Assembly (NCBI GenBank): GCA_016647705.1
Contig: CM028334.1
Coordinates: forward strand, 14,368,402 to 14,432,401
Direction of reading: 5' to 3'
DNA: 64,000 bases
Origin: Eucommia ulmoides
Taxonomy: Eukaryota; Streptophyta; Magnoliopsida; Garryales; Eucommiaceae
Below the pieces are notes generated by a model, which searched no databases, was not told the origin of the DNA, and saw nothing but the letters and a program-made list of their open reading frames with translations. Positions 24,100 through 35,557 of this stretch are shown here, piece after piece. The position numbers were made by a program, and so were the translations under genes. Within the stretch, counting starts at the first letter, position 1. Every line of letters starts with the position of its first letter.

Positions 24100-25960
24100 G
24101 CTCCTGACTTAGCTGAGACCGAATGTTCACAAAGTCTGGTCAAATAGACAAACAAAGAATAGAAGAACAAGAAAATATGTTGAAAACCCCAAGGCTACAC
24201 CTCCTATCTCCTACCAACGAGGATAACTGCCCTTCTAAGACTAGGCAAAGCTATCTACTCTACCACCTAAGGCTGCAGGACAAACCTCGGGAGCTACTAA
24301 AGCATCTAGGATTGATCTCTTTGAGCACCAGATGGAAAAGTTCAAGTCGTGTGTGCAACTCTTCCTCGTAGGCCTGCTGTTGTCTCCCGTTTAGGGGGGA
24401 CCAGATTTCCAAACTACAAGGCCTAAAGAGCAACCCTAAGATGCAATGTTCGTATGGAATCTACAAATGGATGTGTGCCCAGGGACCACCCTCCATCTCA
24501 CGACCATGAGTCTACCAGATTGGAAAGGTCCTCCCCCCGGGGAAGCCATGATCCCCACCTCTTCCGCTGTGTGGATAACCAAGAACCTATCAGCGTTACC
24601 TAATGGTTGATCTTTACATCGGCCAACCAGGTTCGATCCTAAGGGATGACGTGAACGGGAAATTGGTTCCTACTAACCTCTTTCCCATCACACTATGACC
24701 TGAGCTACGAGAAGTCACAAACAAGGAGAGCCCCGAGACGCTTTGTGCAAGAAGTTCTGGAATAGGTAGTAGCGAGGCGCTTTGCTTACCTAATATGAGT
24801 CCATATGAAGGGACACGGGATTCGATCGAATACATGTCCATATTCAAGTCTCATATGGACATGAAGGTGGATTTTGTAGCCCTGTGGTACAAAGACTTTC
24901 CCATTACCCTCACAGGGGCAGCAAGATCTTTTTTCCAAGGCCAAAGGCTAATATCCATCTCTACATTCTAGGAGCTCGAGCAGTTGTTTGTAGCTCATTT
25001 CAGTCGCTCCCGATAGAGGCCGAAGACTATGCCCCATATCCTTACTCTCTAATAAGAGTCAGGTGAATCCTTGGGAGATTATGTCGAGTGGCTTAACCGA
25101 GATGCCAACACATGCGACGAGCTCTCTAAAGGTGGGACACTAAACAACTCGGTTGATGGGTTCTGGCACTAGAGGTTTTCCCATGATCTTTGTTTGAATA
25201 CTGCCTCCACTCTAGATCAGGCTCTAGATCATGCGACTGAGTTTCATAATGTTAACCTCCGTGCTGCAACCAAAAAATAAAGAGAAATAATGAACAAGAG
25301 AAAGAAACCAAAGAATGATGTTCCAAATCGATCCCAAGGCATGAAAAATATTATGATCTGAAGAGAGATTGGGACCCTACCCGGGAACAAGAGACCATTT
25401 CCTCTACTAGGGCATCACCAACAAGAGTTCACTCCACTTACAGCCTCGATGGCCACCATCTTCACAGAAAACTCAAGGCATGATTTTTTCCCTCCTTTGC
25501 CGCCCCTGATAAGAAAGCTGGTTGGGAGGTTGATAACCAAGTACTGCAAGTTCCACCAAGACCAGGGCCACTCCACAGAAAGCTGCTTCCAGCTCTGGTA
25601 GGAGATTGAAGCCCTCAACTGGAGAGTCTATCTCGAAAACTATATCCATAGAGAAGAATGGGAGAAGCCCGATGAGCATAACCCCCAAGGAGAGCCTTGG
25701 GCCCAAAGAAGACAAGGAAATCTCAACCGTCCTCACCGCTGGATGGTTAAGGTTGAGGATAATCACTAGTATGTCGACAACAAGATCAACGTCATCCATG
25801 GTTGACTCAGCTCCAGGGGAGAGAAACGTCATCCTCTAGGAAGAGGCATGAGTGGAGAGCCAAGAGAAAATCAGGCCCCCATCTGGGAAGGGCCGTACGG
25901 ACTTACCGAGATCACACATTCGAGTATTTATGATCTTGAAACGGAAGAAAGTAAACCACT
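24100..25960 (+). pseudogene. Ty3/gypsy Tat-type gag, broken
   Basis: The Retrotrans_gag core is plain at 24790-25260: YEGTRDSIEYMSIFKSHMDM, VDFVALWYKDFPITLTGAAR, SFFQGQRL, then ELEQLFVAHFSRSR and ESLGDYVEWLNRDAN. These are the family's '(F/W)F..L', 'F...F' and 'E.L..Y..R' blocks. Stops at about 24968 and in the 25030-25060 region interrupt it. Downstream (about 25535-25640), KYCKFHQDQGHSTESCFQL is the 'YC.FH...GH.TE.C' finger that ends Tat Gag. NKINVIHG near 25780 marks the start of the protease-linked part. No protease catalytic D(S/T)G, RT or integrase follows. Confidence 0.7.
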
Positions 25961-26115
25961 TAGACACCCGTGGATCACTGACCATCTAAAGTGCTACTTT
26001 TGTAGGGAATATCCATTTTTGTAAACAACTTTCAGTTTGTACAAAGTGTAATAGTTTTGCTTATCAGAAAAATAAGATGTTCTATGTAATGTGCCTTGTG
26101 TTATCTCTAATAAAC

Positions 26116-26553
26116 AACATCCGGATCCATAAAGTCATAGATGGTTCTTCAGAATGGCATCCCAACCCTCCGAGTCATGGATAATTCTCCAGAACAACAT
26201 CCCAGACCCTCAGAGCCATGGGTGATTCTCCAACAACGGCATCCAAACCCTAAGAGTCACAAATGATTCTCCAAAAATGGCATCCCAACCCTTAGAGTCG
26301 AGGATGGGTCTCCAACAATGACATCCTGACCCTTAGAGTAGTAGATAATTCTCCAAAATGGCATCCAGACCCTCAGAGTTGTAGATGATTCTTTAGTACA
26401 GCATCCCAATGCTCACTGTCATGGGTGATTCTCCATACGAAGTGACATCCCAATACTCAGAGTCGTAGATGATTCTCTAGTACGACATCCCAACGCTCAC
26501 CATACATGGGTAATTCTCCACAAGAAGTGACATCCCAGTGCTCAGCATTGAGG
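26116..26553. repeat. 41-bp minisatellite, about 11 copies
   Basis: Units of 40-45 bp start CATCCCAACCCTCAGAGTC and end near ATGATTCTCCA plus a variable tail. Starts are at about 26116, 26158, 26198, 26240 and 26281, with six more to 26553. Units 8 and 10 carry a few extra bases (GAAGTGA). The array lies in the Tat-like element between gag and the antisense ORF. Confidence 0.85.
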
Positions 26554-27059
26554 GTGATAATTGGACCCTCTCTAAAATTCGATAGTCCATACCTAGGGAA
26601 AGACTAAGATCATCTACCAAGAGCGGGGCATTAATCGGGTTTGAGGGCCTGCAGGTAAGTACTTTTCCTCACCAGTAAACTATAAGTCTGGCATTCTGAT
26701 GGGGAAGATGCTCTTGTATGGAATAAATTGGGATAGCTTAAAATAGTTCTAGAATGAGCCTAACAATAGAGAACCTACTGATGACCGTCCGCAGGGGACC
26801 AACAATCGTATTGCACCCCTAGCGACCTAGAGGACAAGGCACTAGAAAAAACCTTCCTCTTGAGTCCTTGACACGATTTCTTTATAATCAACTTGTGTCT
26901 TTCACTTAGGGAAATTGGTCAATGGTCCTAGGCAAAGACAATAAATTTTTCAAAATTTTACAATTCCGAAGATATTACGAAGCAAAGATCAACTTGGCAA
27001 AAACGTCAATAAGAAATGACAGACTGTGAGATACCATAGCTATGTTTCTTAAAAGCTCA
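26554..27059. other. Non-coding remainder of the Tat-like element
   Basis: No ORF or motif. In an intact element pol would lie between gag and the antisense ORF; nothing of it is visible. Confidence 0.4.
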
Positions 27060-28115
27060 TAAGCTCGGGCATAGAAAAGTATGAATACACAAAGAATAAA
27101 GTGCTAAAGAAGTGATGGCCCGGAGCTCAGTGCTCCCCGCTCTTGACCTAAGAGCCATCCGCGAGAGGAGATGCAGTATCAATCTCACCTTTCTCGGTGC
27201 TCTCCGTGTCAGCACTATCCTCTCTAGTACCTTCCTATCCATTGCCTCCGTGCTCTGTATTGTCCTCTTGGTTTGAGAACTCCATCTCCACATTGATGAC
27301 AGAAAAATCAGGATGCATGCTGTGAATGGCCTTAAGTATGGCCCAATTTTCTGCCTCCAGAAAGTCATTAGCCATTCTCTCCCGAAGCTCTATATACCTG
27401 GGTCCCTTCTTTGACTACTCTACTGCCTTTAATCTAGTCTTCTCCCTAACCCGGTCGGCGATGTCCCGTCACTTCTACACTTGACCCTTCATACTTCGCT
27501 TGTAGTTGGCAAACTTTGTATCGATCATGTCAACCAAGGACTTGAGATAGCTCAACGAGGAGACTGGAATCAACTTTAGCACTCTTCTAAATTGTGGCTC
27601 GGTGGGAATCCATCTCTGCAAGAAGTCCGCTCTAAGGGAAAAACTAATTCACTAGCCCATGGTTTTGAAAGACGGCCTATTGATAAAAACAAGTTGGGGA
27701 GGAAAAATTGAGGTCCATAAAGTTAGAAGCGATTCTCAAAGAATCTAATTACTGAGGACTAAGGTACTCACTCTAGTCTGGTCTCTGAAAATGTCCTTGA
27801 CGAGCTGCTCGAGGGCAGTGTTGCCAATTTTCTTCTTATCGGCTAGTGGAATCACTCGATCTAGGAACTCTGGCATCAGGGCCAGGTTAACCAACTGGCT
27901 GGTTCTGACCTCCACGCCAATATTATCGAATTCAAAGAAATTGGGAAGGGGATCTAAAGGAATAAGAGTAGCGTTCGTCAACTTAGATGGATGCCTACTC
28001 TTCTTTTTGCTTTGTTGAGACGGCTCTCCAGCAGGTTGCTTTCCCCTCTCTTGCAGAGTTACCAGCGTGGGCTCTGGATTCTACTTGTTGGGACTAGAGT
28101 CCCTGATTATCACCA
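27060..28115 (-). pseudogene. Antisense ORF of the Tat-like element
   Basis: Minus-strand frames run opposite to gag. The best part (27981-27745) reads TNATLIPLDPLPNFFEFDNI, then LALMPEFLDRVIPLADKKKI. After frame changes, 27400-27120 gives ERMANDFLEAENWAILKAIH with HPDFSVINVEMEF and an acidic tail. A Leu/Glu-rich chain ending 'HPD..FS' plus an acidic tail resembles the antisense or extra ORF ('putative transposon protein') in many Tat-type elements. Its function is not established. At least two frameshifts and a stop are present. Upstream, around 28080-27985, a basic linker (KQPAGEPSQQSKKKSR) precedes it. It is cut at 28125 by the family B arm. Confidence 0.45.
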
Positions 28116-28124
28116 TTGTCACCA

Positions 28125-28990
28125 CATCAGATATTCAACATAAGCATAAAATTAAATTTAAACAATTATAGATATTCGAAAAGCACAATATGATCAATTC
28201 ACCAAGTTCTATCTTTAATCAGTGGAACGCTTGGGTGAACAAATTCCTAAACATCAACTAACTCGTTTAAATCTCAATCATGATTCCCTTTTATAATTCC
28301 CCCTTTGTCAATCAATTTAATTAAATAAATATCAAACATATTCTCCCTATTTGTCATCTCAAAAAGTGGGGAAGGGAAACCAAAAACAATTTAACCCCAA
28401 TGAAATATTTTTCTTCAAAACCTTATCAACTCTTTTTGATTTTCAATAAAAAACTGTTGTTAATCATAAAGAATTTTTTTTCAAAAAAAAATCAATTTTG
28501 AGCATCAAAACCATTTTTAATTTTTCAAGATATATGCGAATCATCATAGAGAATAAATATTAAGCATAACCGATAATGTCTAGACAACAACAATAAACTA
28601 CTAACTACTTAGTCAAGTACCATAAATCCTAAATTAAGTTATTACAGACCAGAGTACTTAGAGTGAGATGAGTTCAATAATACATAACACTACTGACAAT
28701 GATTGAGGATACAAAACTACGGAGGACCCTATCTAATGAATAGATAATATGCTCTCACTAGACTGGTCACTGGCTGCAGTGGATACTGGACAACAAGCTA
28801 AATGCTCGAACTCGAGGTCATCTGATGATAATATGGCATCAATGGTCCTGCCCCTGATAGCCCTGCTGCAGAAGCTTCTCTGAAGAATTATTGCGCTCCA
28901 AATATGGTATGTCCGCTATAGTACTGCTGGGCTACAAACTACAAGCTCTGCATGAACTGGAACATTTTGTTCCATATTGCCTATGATTCT
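28125..28990 (-). other. Family B internal 3' untranslated part, arm 1
   Basis: A/T-rich, no gene; the reverse complement of 53160-54032. A CTCCCTATTTGTCATCTC stretch near 28340 is a degenerate purine-tract relative. Confidence 0.6.
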
Positions 28991-28997
28991 TCTGAAT

Positions 28998-30026
28998 CTA
29001 GCCTCCATGGTTTCCGTGATCCTCCCCGAATACGTTGTTTATGTTCACACTCATATCAACCATACTACTTTCTAGCCTAGACATTCTGTAATCTATCATC
29101 TCCACGTGTATCCGAAGATCATCAACTTGGTTTCGAAGCAAGTCCATCCTTTTGTCTAAGCTCAACTTTTCCTCATCATCTTTTTCTTCTTGTTGTTTAG
29201 CCATCATTCTCGGTCTCTCCTCACCCCTCTTTTTCAACCATCTATTCCTCTTGAATTAATGCCCTATCAAAACAACATCACTCACATTTATCTATGCCGA
29301 GGTTATTGACAAGAATTTCATTTCTTCTGGATCAATTTCCACTCCGAAGTGGTCAAACACTCTGTGAAGCTCATCGGCATAGGGTAGCACTCTAGAGGGT
29401 TTCTGTAGATAATATTTCATGTGATCTCTCATTATATGGGCTAAATCAATTTTTCTCCCCTCAACAATCTCATTCAAAATATACAAGTGAAACTCATTCA
29501 CATTCGCATGACTCCTTTTTCTAGGCATAATTGTTTATGTAATCATTGCATGAATTAGGAAGTGCTGAAGTGATAACGATCTCACTCTATCTCCATCCAA
29601 CCCTAAATTATTTGTGATTTTACTTTTATTAAAGTTTCTTGAAATCCAATGAGTGGTATAGTAGGGAAACATATTTCATCTATCCAACTTCAAAATTTCA
29701 CTAAGAAAGGCCCTACCAAATCTAATTTCCTTCTGTTTAACAAACTACGTCATTTGATCATCATGAAAAGTAAGATTGTCGTAGAACATTTTCAGCCACA
29801 TAGGCATCCACTCATTACTTTGGGAGACAAAATGGGTTAAACCTAAAACACTAGTGAACTTCTCAATATCGAGATTTTTCTTCTTTAAACCAACAAAATC
29901 TATGGGTTTGCAACACAAAACCTTTCAATCAGTAAATTCCTCTTTAAATCTAGTTTCTTTCTCCTTGCTTTGAAATTGGGTTTTGTCATGTTTGGGTTTT
30001 GGGGTGGGTCTCTTGATTCTTGGCAT
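28998..30026 (-). pseudogene. Family B ORF2, transposon-protein-like, arm 1
   Basis: Minus-strand counterpart of 52128-53156. Open pieces are 29528-29292 and 29237-28998. They include the conserved block MPRKRSHANVNEFHLYILNE, then DHMKYYLQKPSRVLPYADEL and VFDHFGVEIDPEE. A basic-acidic C-terminus ends NHGG. The start corresponds to ATG at 30026-30024. Stops and frame changes make it a pseudogene. The central block fits the 'putative plant transposon protein' domain (I recall PF20167) found as an extra ORF in several plant retrotransposons. Confidence 0.6.
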
Positions 30027-30319
30027 TTTTCACACAATTTTAAGTTCAACTAACTAAGAAAACACACAAAATCTAACCTAGATGAAGTGTATAACCCAAA
30101 ACCCTAGTAGAGATAGAAGAACCAACCTTATATCGAAGCTTTAGGCTTGAAATCGCTAGATCTGATCCCTAGATATTCAAATCCAAGTAGATCCGTAATG
30201 ATTTCTTAAGGATTTTGGATAGAAGTGCTTAGGATATGAATGTTTTTCGGGCAGGAAGGGTTTAAAAATAAAAAATGGGTGAAATGAGGAGGTTAGGGAA
30301 TATAAATCCCATAACATTT

Positions 30320-30435
30320 GGTTGAACGACTATTTAGGTGTCGATTAACCGATCACTAAAGAGTCTGCACTCCGCAAGTCGGCTTCTGTCGGTTGACCGA
30401 CTGTATTTCTGTCGGTTGACTGACAGTGCAGGATT
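30320..30435. promoter_or_regulatory. TCGGTTGACCGA-type motif cluster upstream of ORF2, arm 1
   Basis: Several copies of GTCGGTTGACCGAC or close forms precede ORF2 in minus sense, about 300 bp from its start. The counterpart is at 51730-51835. The same motif fills part of the family B LTR (33370-33665). Confidence 0.45.
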
Positions 30436-30530
30436 GGTTCACCTTTTTGTGCATTTTAACCCTAATTAATCAACTTAGCTAAATTTTTTACCTCTTATTT
30501 CGATCCACACATATTATTTAAAATATTGTC

Positions 30531-30559
30531 ACACCCACACACGCACACACGCACACATC
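30531..30559. repeat. (CA)n microsatellite in family B
   Basis: CACACCCACACACGCACACACGCACACA type repeat; arm 2 has a shorter (GT)n at 51608-51622. Confidence 0.8.
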
Positions 30560-30567
30560 ATAAATAT

Positions 30568-31919
30568 CTATATTTCGAAATACGAAGCATCGGTCTCCCT
30601 AACAAAATTAATATATTTGAATTTTAAAAAAATTAACATACCAAAATCGTCTTTGGGAGCAATTTGTGTATGTACCTTTCGTGGATTGCTAATTTCAAGC
30701 TTGGTGTCCTTTGAATCCACTATTTTTTCTTTTACCTGATTTATCACTTTGATTTCCTCCTTTCTTGGACTGGCTCCTTTTTGGCTAAGTTCGGTGATAA
30801 TTTCCTTGCCTTTGTTTGGTGCTTTGAGTTTCTTTTCCTCATTAGTCTCTATCACAACTTTATGCATAGTCCTTCTCTGATATTGATTTTTCATCATTTG
30901 TGGACGATAAGGATCGTTTGATTTTATGTTTTAAACTTACTGCTTTTTTATCCTTCTACTTTGCATATACTGATTCTTCCTCTTTGGTACATTGAATCTG
31001 TTCTCCTTTCTCGGCCTACAATATTCATTGTATCTTCGTGTTTGTTCAAATCTTCGATTTGTAGCTACATGAAATTTTTCTCTTTTTGGTATCCGGTTAT
31101 TTCTGAATCCAACAAGGTAACCATGCACTAAATAACAAACTTTCTCAAAATGACCATACTTCCTACAATAAAAATATTTAGCATTGTTAGTACGTTTCTT
31201 AGGATATTCATTGTTCTATACAGGAGCACGATATTGTTGGTGAAATTGTGGAGCTGTTTTAGCGACTATTGGTTTTTCAACAAGTTTAGTTCTCCCAATA
31301 TTATCAAATTTAATCATTACTTCGTCAAGCTCCTTTTGCATCTTTTCAAGCAACTAATCCGTTTTGCTAACATTTACTTGTAAACAAAAATTATTCTTTT
31401 ACATAAATTCAAGATCATTGTTAGAATTTGGCACTCATTTTCAACAGAATGAATTTTCACATGAGCTCTATTAGGATCACATCTTGCATTTTCTAACTCA
31501 ATTCTTAAGGTCTCATTTAAAATTTCAATATTTTTATTTTTAAAATCATTCTGCTGAATATCATAAATATCGGTTTTCAAAACTTTGTTGTCTTCTTCAA
31601 GAGATTTGATTTTTTGATACAACTTACCAATTTCTGATAAGGTATTTGTAAATTCAATAGTTTCTAAATATTTGTCCAAGTTCTTCTTCTTAAGAGACTT
31701 GACAATACTAAACTTCATATTTTCAAGAGTTGCAATCTTTTGGCCAAGTTTAAAATTCTCTTTTCCAAAAACAAAGGTAAAGGAAATCAGCATATCCATA
31801 ACCTTATCTATATTCTCATCATAACGAATTCTACCATTCTTACCAACAGAACAATGACTATCAAAATAAATGAGAGATTGTACAATAGTACATATGATAT
31901 CATGATCAGTGCACTCCAT
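30568..31919 (-). pseudogene. Family B gag, arm 1
   Basis: The open minus-strand part 31919-31374 (181 codons) starts MECTDHDIICTIV just inside the degraded primer site. It is mostly coiled coil (EIGKLYQKIKSLEEDNKVLK, about residues 95-115). After a stop comes a zinc-knuckle-like block KYFYCRKYGHFEKVC (about 31170), then a basic Arg/Asn-rich chain (30937-31128) and a Lys-rich piece ending CIFRN-distal at 30568. In the knuckle the first Cys is replaced by Tyr; arm 2 has the same change. The gag start was used because it aligns with the family A gag position. Confidence 0.6.
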
Positions 31920-31978
31920 GTGATCGTCTTTAGCTAGACTATGAAGTATATCGAGCTAAAACCAACTCTAATTCCAAT

Positions 31979-33970
31979 TGTTGGCCCAGTGAGCTACCCA
32001 AGAGGGGGTGAATTGGGTAATTATAAAACTTTAAACAATTTAAATCTTTTAACACTTAATTTAACAAATAATTAATTTATCCTAAATTAATTATTATCTT
32101 CGTTACGCAGTGGATAAGTGTTTAAATCTAGGTGCACACCGAAAAAAACTATAAAGAAAGTAAATAATACAACACACCAAGATATATCCTTGTTTAGCAA
32201 GCTAGCCTTGCCTGATTCAGTCTCCCAAGCTCCACGGAGATTCGCACCTTCTAAAATCATGATTCCTTTAACGGTAGGAATCAAATCCTTACACGGTTTC
32301 TTTTCCCAAACTCAGAATCAACCTTTATAATTCCCTTTTCACAGGCTAAGGAAGAACCTTATCTTTTTATAAGCTAAAGACTAACCTAATTCTATTACAG
32401 GAATAATCACAACCCAATCTTTTTAACAGACTTAAGATCAAACCTTACCATACCCACAAGTATCATTTTCCCAGGTAAAGATTGAACCTTTACAAATCAC
32501 TCAAAATTAATTATATTCTGGAAGAATCAGAACCTAATTATTTGAAAGGAAAAAGAATAACCTAATATTTGTATACCTTCGGCAAAGATCAAACCATAAC
32601 TTTTTTTTTGGAAAAGATTGAAACCCAAACTACCTTGACTAGATACAGCCCCAACTATATCTAATCCGCATAAACTCACTGATACAAAAATAATGAGTTT
32701 CTTCCCACTTGGAATTTCTACCACCTCAAAATAATTATACTCGATTAATGTCCCAAAATTTACTATGTGATTGAATTTAAATTGATTATAACAAGTATGA
32801 GTAGCACAAAATTAAGCACGTAAACAGATAATATCACAAAATCGTTTTAATTTTTATTTTTTAATTTTTTTTTATTATTTTTTTTTATGCTCTTAAGTTT
32901 AAAAATGATTTTTCAATGATCTTAAAAACAAGTTATAAACAATCATATGAAATCAATTTTAGCCGAATAACTTGGAAATATTTCATCAAGAAAACACCAA
33001 AAAAAATGTAATCAGAATTGCAAGCCCTCTAACGACTAGTTTCACAAGATAAGACTTTAAAGTGCTCCTATAGACCCAATATATCATAACCATTCAATCT
33101 TGGTAAAATTCTCTTAAAAACATCATTTAAATCTCTCAATTAAGTCCACAAATTATTTCTTAAACTTCAATCACAAAGATAGGAAGTATTGAGTTGCTAA
33201 AATTGAGAGAATCTATAATTATATGTACCATATCAATAGGATATTAAAATGGATGTGTCATATATTTAATATATTTAAATCCCCTAAATATCTCCATTAG
33301 ATTTGCCAAAAATGGCTAGTAACAGCTAGTTTTTAACCGAAACTTTAAAATCCTCGAAATCTCAACCCACACAGTCGGTTGACCGATCTATGCCCAGTCG
33401 GTTGATTGAACGATACAGCATAGGCCAAACCTCAAAAACTAGTCAGTTGACCCAATACCCCTTGGTCGGCTGTCCAATTGATTCAAGTTACATTTATATG
33501 CCAAAATCAAGTCATGGTAAGTTGATCGATCGATTCAAAGAGTTTCATTTGGCCAATCGATTGATCGATCTCTCCTAGTTTGTTGACCGATCGATTCAGA
33601 AAGTTACCATTTTCTAGGCTATAGCCACTCGGTTGACCAAACCTCTGTTGGTCGGTTGACCGAACAATGCTAGAAGCTCTCTTTCTCAACTTATTTCAAC
33701 TCTAAACTTCATGGTTTAATCCCGTTAACCGATTGCTTTTCTCGATTAACACAATTGACACTAATATCCAATTTTAATTTTCATTTTTTTAATTTCACAC
33801 TGGAGCAAATATTTGAATATTAATTAGGATTCTAAACTTTATCAAATTAAACACGCAAAAATATAATTCAACAATTTGTGTCGTGTGTAATTCTAATTTG
33901 AGATACATTAAGATTATAAGAGTATTTGAGTTGTTTTTATCTAATTTCTTCGAAATCTTTAATACTCTTC
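31979..33970 (-). repeat. Family B 5' LTR, inner part, arm 1
   Basis: Starts TGTTGGCCCAGTGAGC on the plus strand next to a degraded primer site (TTGGAATTAGAGTTGG on the minus strand). It carries the motif cluster at 33370-33665. It lacks the roughly 200-bp TATA-containing segment present in the LTR at 54176-61007. It breaks at 33970 where family C is inserted; the remaining 152 bp are at 39882-40033. Confidence 0.8.
33370..33665. promoter_or_regulatory. Family B LTR motif cluster, arm 1
   Basis: About ten copies of TCGGTTGACCGA or near forms, spaced roughly 20-50 bp. GATCGATC and TTGACC cores recur. TTGACC is the WRKY W-box core; whether it is bound is unknown. Confidence 0.45.
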
Positions 33971-35318
33971 TGGTAGCACGTAAATTACGTCACTACTTTC
34001 ACCATAAGTGTACGCGTCAAGTTTTAGTATAGATTGGGAAGAGTAAGGGTTGTCATATCTATAAGGATTTGATTAAAATTGTCGTTAAATACCGTGATTA
34101 TCATAACCTAATTTTATCTAGGCGACTTAAATTTATATTTTTGTTAATATACTAATACACTAAACTAATTAACTAATTAAACTAATTAATCTAATATACT
34201 AATATATTAGTATGATGTTTATGGGAAATTATTGCCTAGGGATTAATTTCGTTTAGTTAAATGTGTTTATTTCAATCTAGCTTACAATAATGGCATTCCA
34301 TTCTATTCGACAATCTCGGTATCGTAAACTCACTCACTACCTCTCTCAAGTGTAAAGCAAATGAATATGTGATTTCACGTCAATGCCTAAGTCTCCCACG
34401 AGAGTCTATACAACACTTAGTCACATGAGTGTTTCCCCAACGTCATGGATTGCACACTTTCTAATACCTTCTCGGGTCATTAGATCGTCGCGTTGTGTTT
34501 AAACCCTAATCCGAATCCGGGGTTACCTTTCTCTAGTGTCAAACCCCATATTCTCAATATATCATAACAAGCATATAAACGTGGAAGAATGATAACACAG
34601 TCGAATAGACAAGAACAACTGTTGCCAGAACATCAATTTTATACAAACAACGTTTTCGTGAAGTACGTTGCTCCCTAGACAGTATATGTTTAGTTACAAA
34701 TGGCCATAGCCCTATATACAATTAGAAACAAGATAAACATATTCAAAACATTCAACCAAACTAAGAAATAAATTAGAGAAACGAGAAGACTAGCCGTTAT
34801 CCAAAGATTCAACGCTAAAAACCGCTCCGAGAACGCTTCCTCCTCTTGGCCTTGATGATTTTCTCTTGGTTGAATGGCCTTGGAGCTCTCCAGACTCCCA
34901 AAAACGTCAACTATTGTTTGGGGAGAAAAGGGATAATATTAATAGGATCCAAAAAATCAACAAAATATCCTAAAATATCTAAACTATCTGGCGCCTAACC
35001 GCTGCAGCGGTGGAGAGGTCAGTAGGTTTCTGGCGGGTGACCGCTGCAGTGGTGGAACATTCTTTATTTTGACCGCTGCAGCGGTGGTTTCACCACTACA
35101 GCAGTGGAGAATCAACAACTCTCTATATTTTCACCGCTACAACTGTGGATGCAGGTTCTGAATATGACATTTTTTGCTTTTTTTCTTCACCGTTCTTTCA
35201 TCGACTTGCTCTTTTATGGACCGTTTTAGTCTATTTTTGCCCCCAAATACTTGATTTACAACAAAATAAATAAAAATGTATTAAAACATAATAAAACGGT
35301 ATAAAAATACTCGAAAAC
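33971..35318 (-). repeat. Family C 3' LTR, truncated, arm 1
   Basis: Matches 38547-39881 until about 35313, where the last segment (the LTR start in minus sense) is missing and internal sequence follows directly. Palindromes ACCGCTGCAGCGGT lie at about 34993 and 35068, with variants around 35037, 35090 and 35129. Confidence 0.75.
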
Positions 35319-35557
35319 ACAACTAAATTAACTAACATAGAAACTAAACATGAATAAAAACACAACAACAGCATGCGAGTTTTAAATTCAACTATTCCAA
35401 CCAAAATGTTTTCCCTCAACAACCCCCAATCACATCAAGTTCAGGAGTAAACGCACCATGTGATGTTCTAGATTTTCAACATTCAATAATGGTACACGTC
35501 ATTCTAGATCCTTTCAATGTGTGTGTGCGAAACTCAATAATGTAACTATTCAACAAT
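35319..35557 (-). other. Family C internal 3' end
   Basis: Matches 46680-46910 in reverse. The purine tract expected next to the LTR has been deleted. Confidence 0.6.

Noticed and set aside
25473-25832. 119-codon minus-strand frame
   Set aside because: Antisense to the well-supported Tat-type gag finger region.
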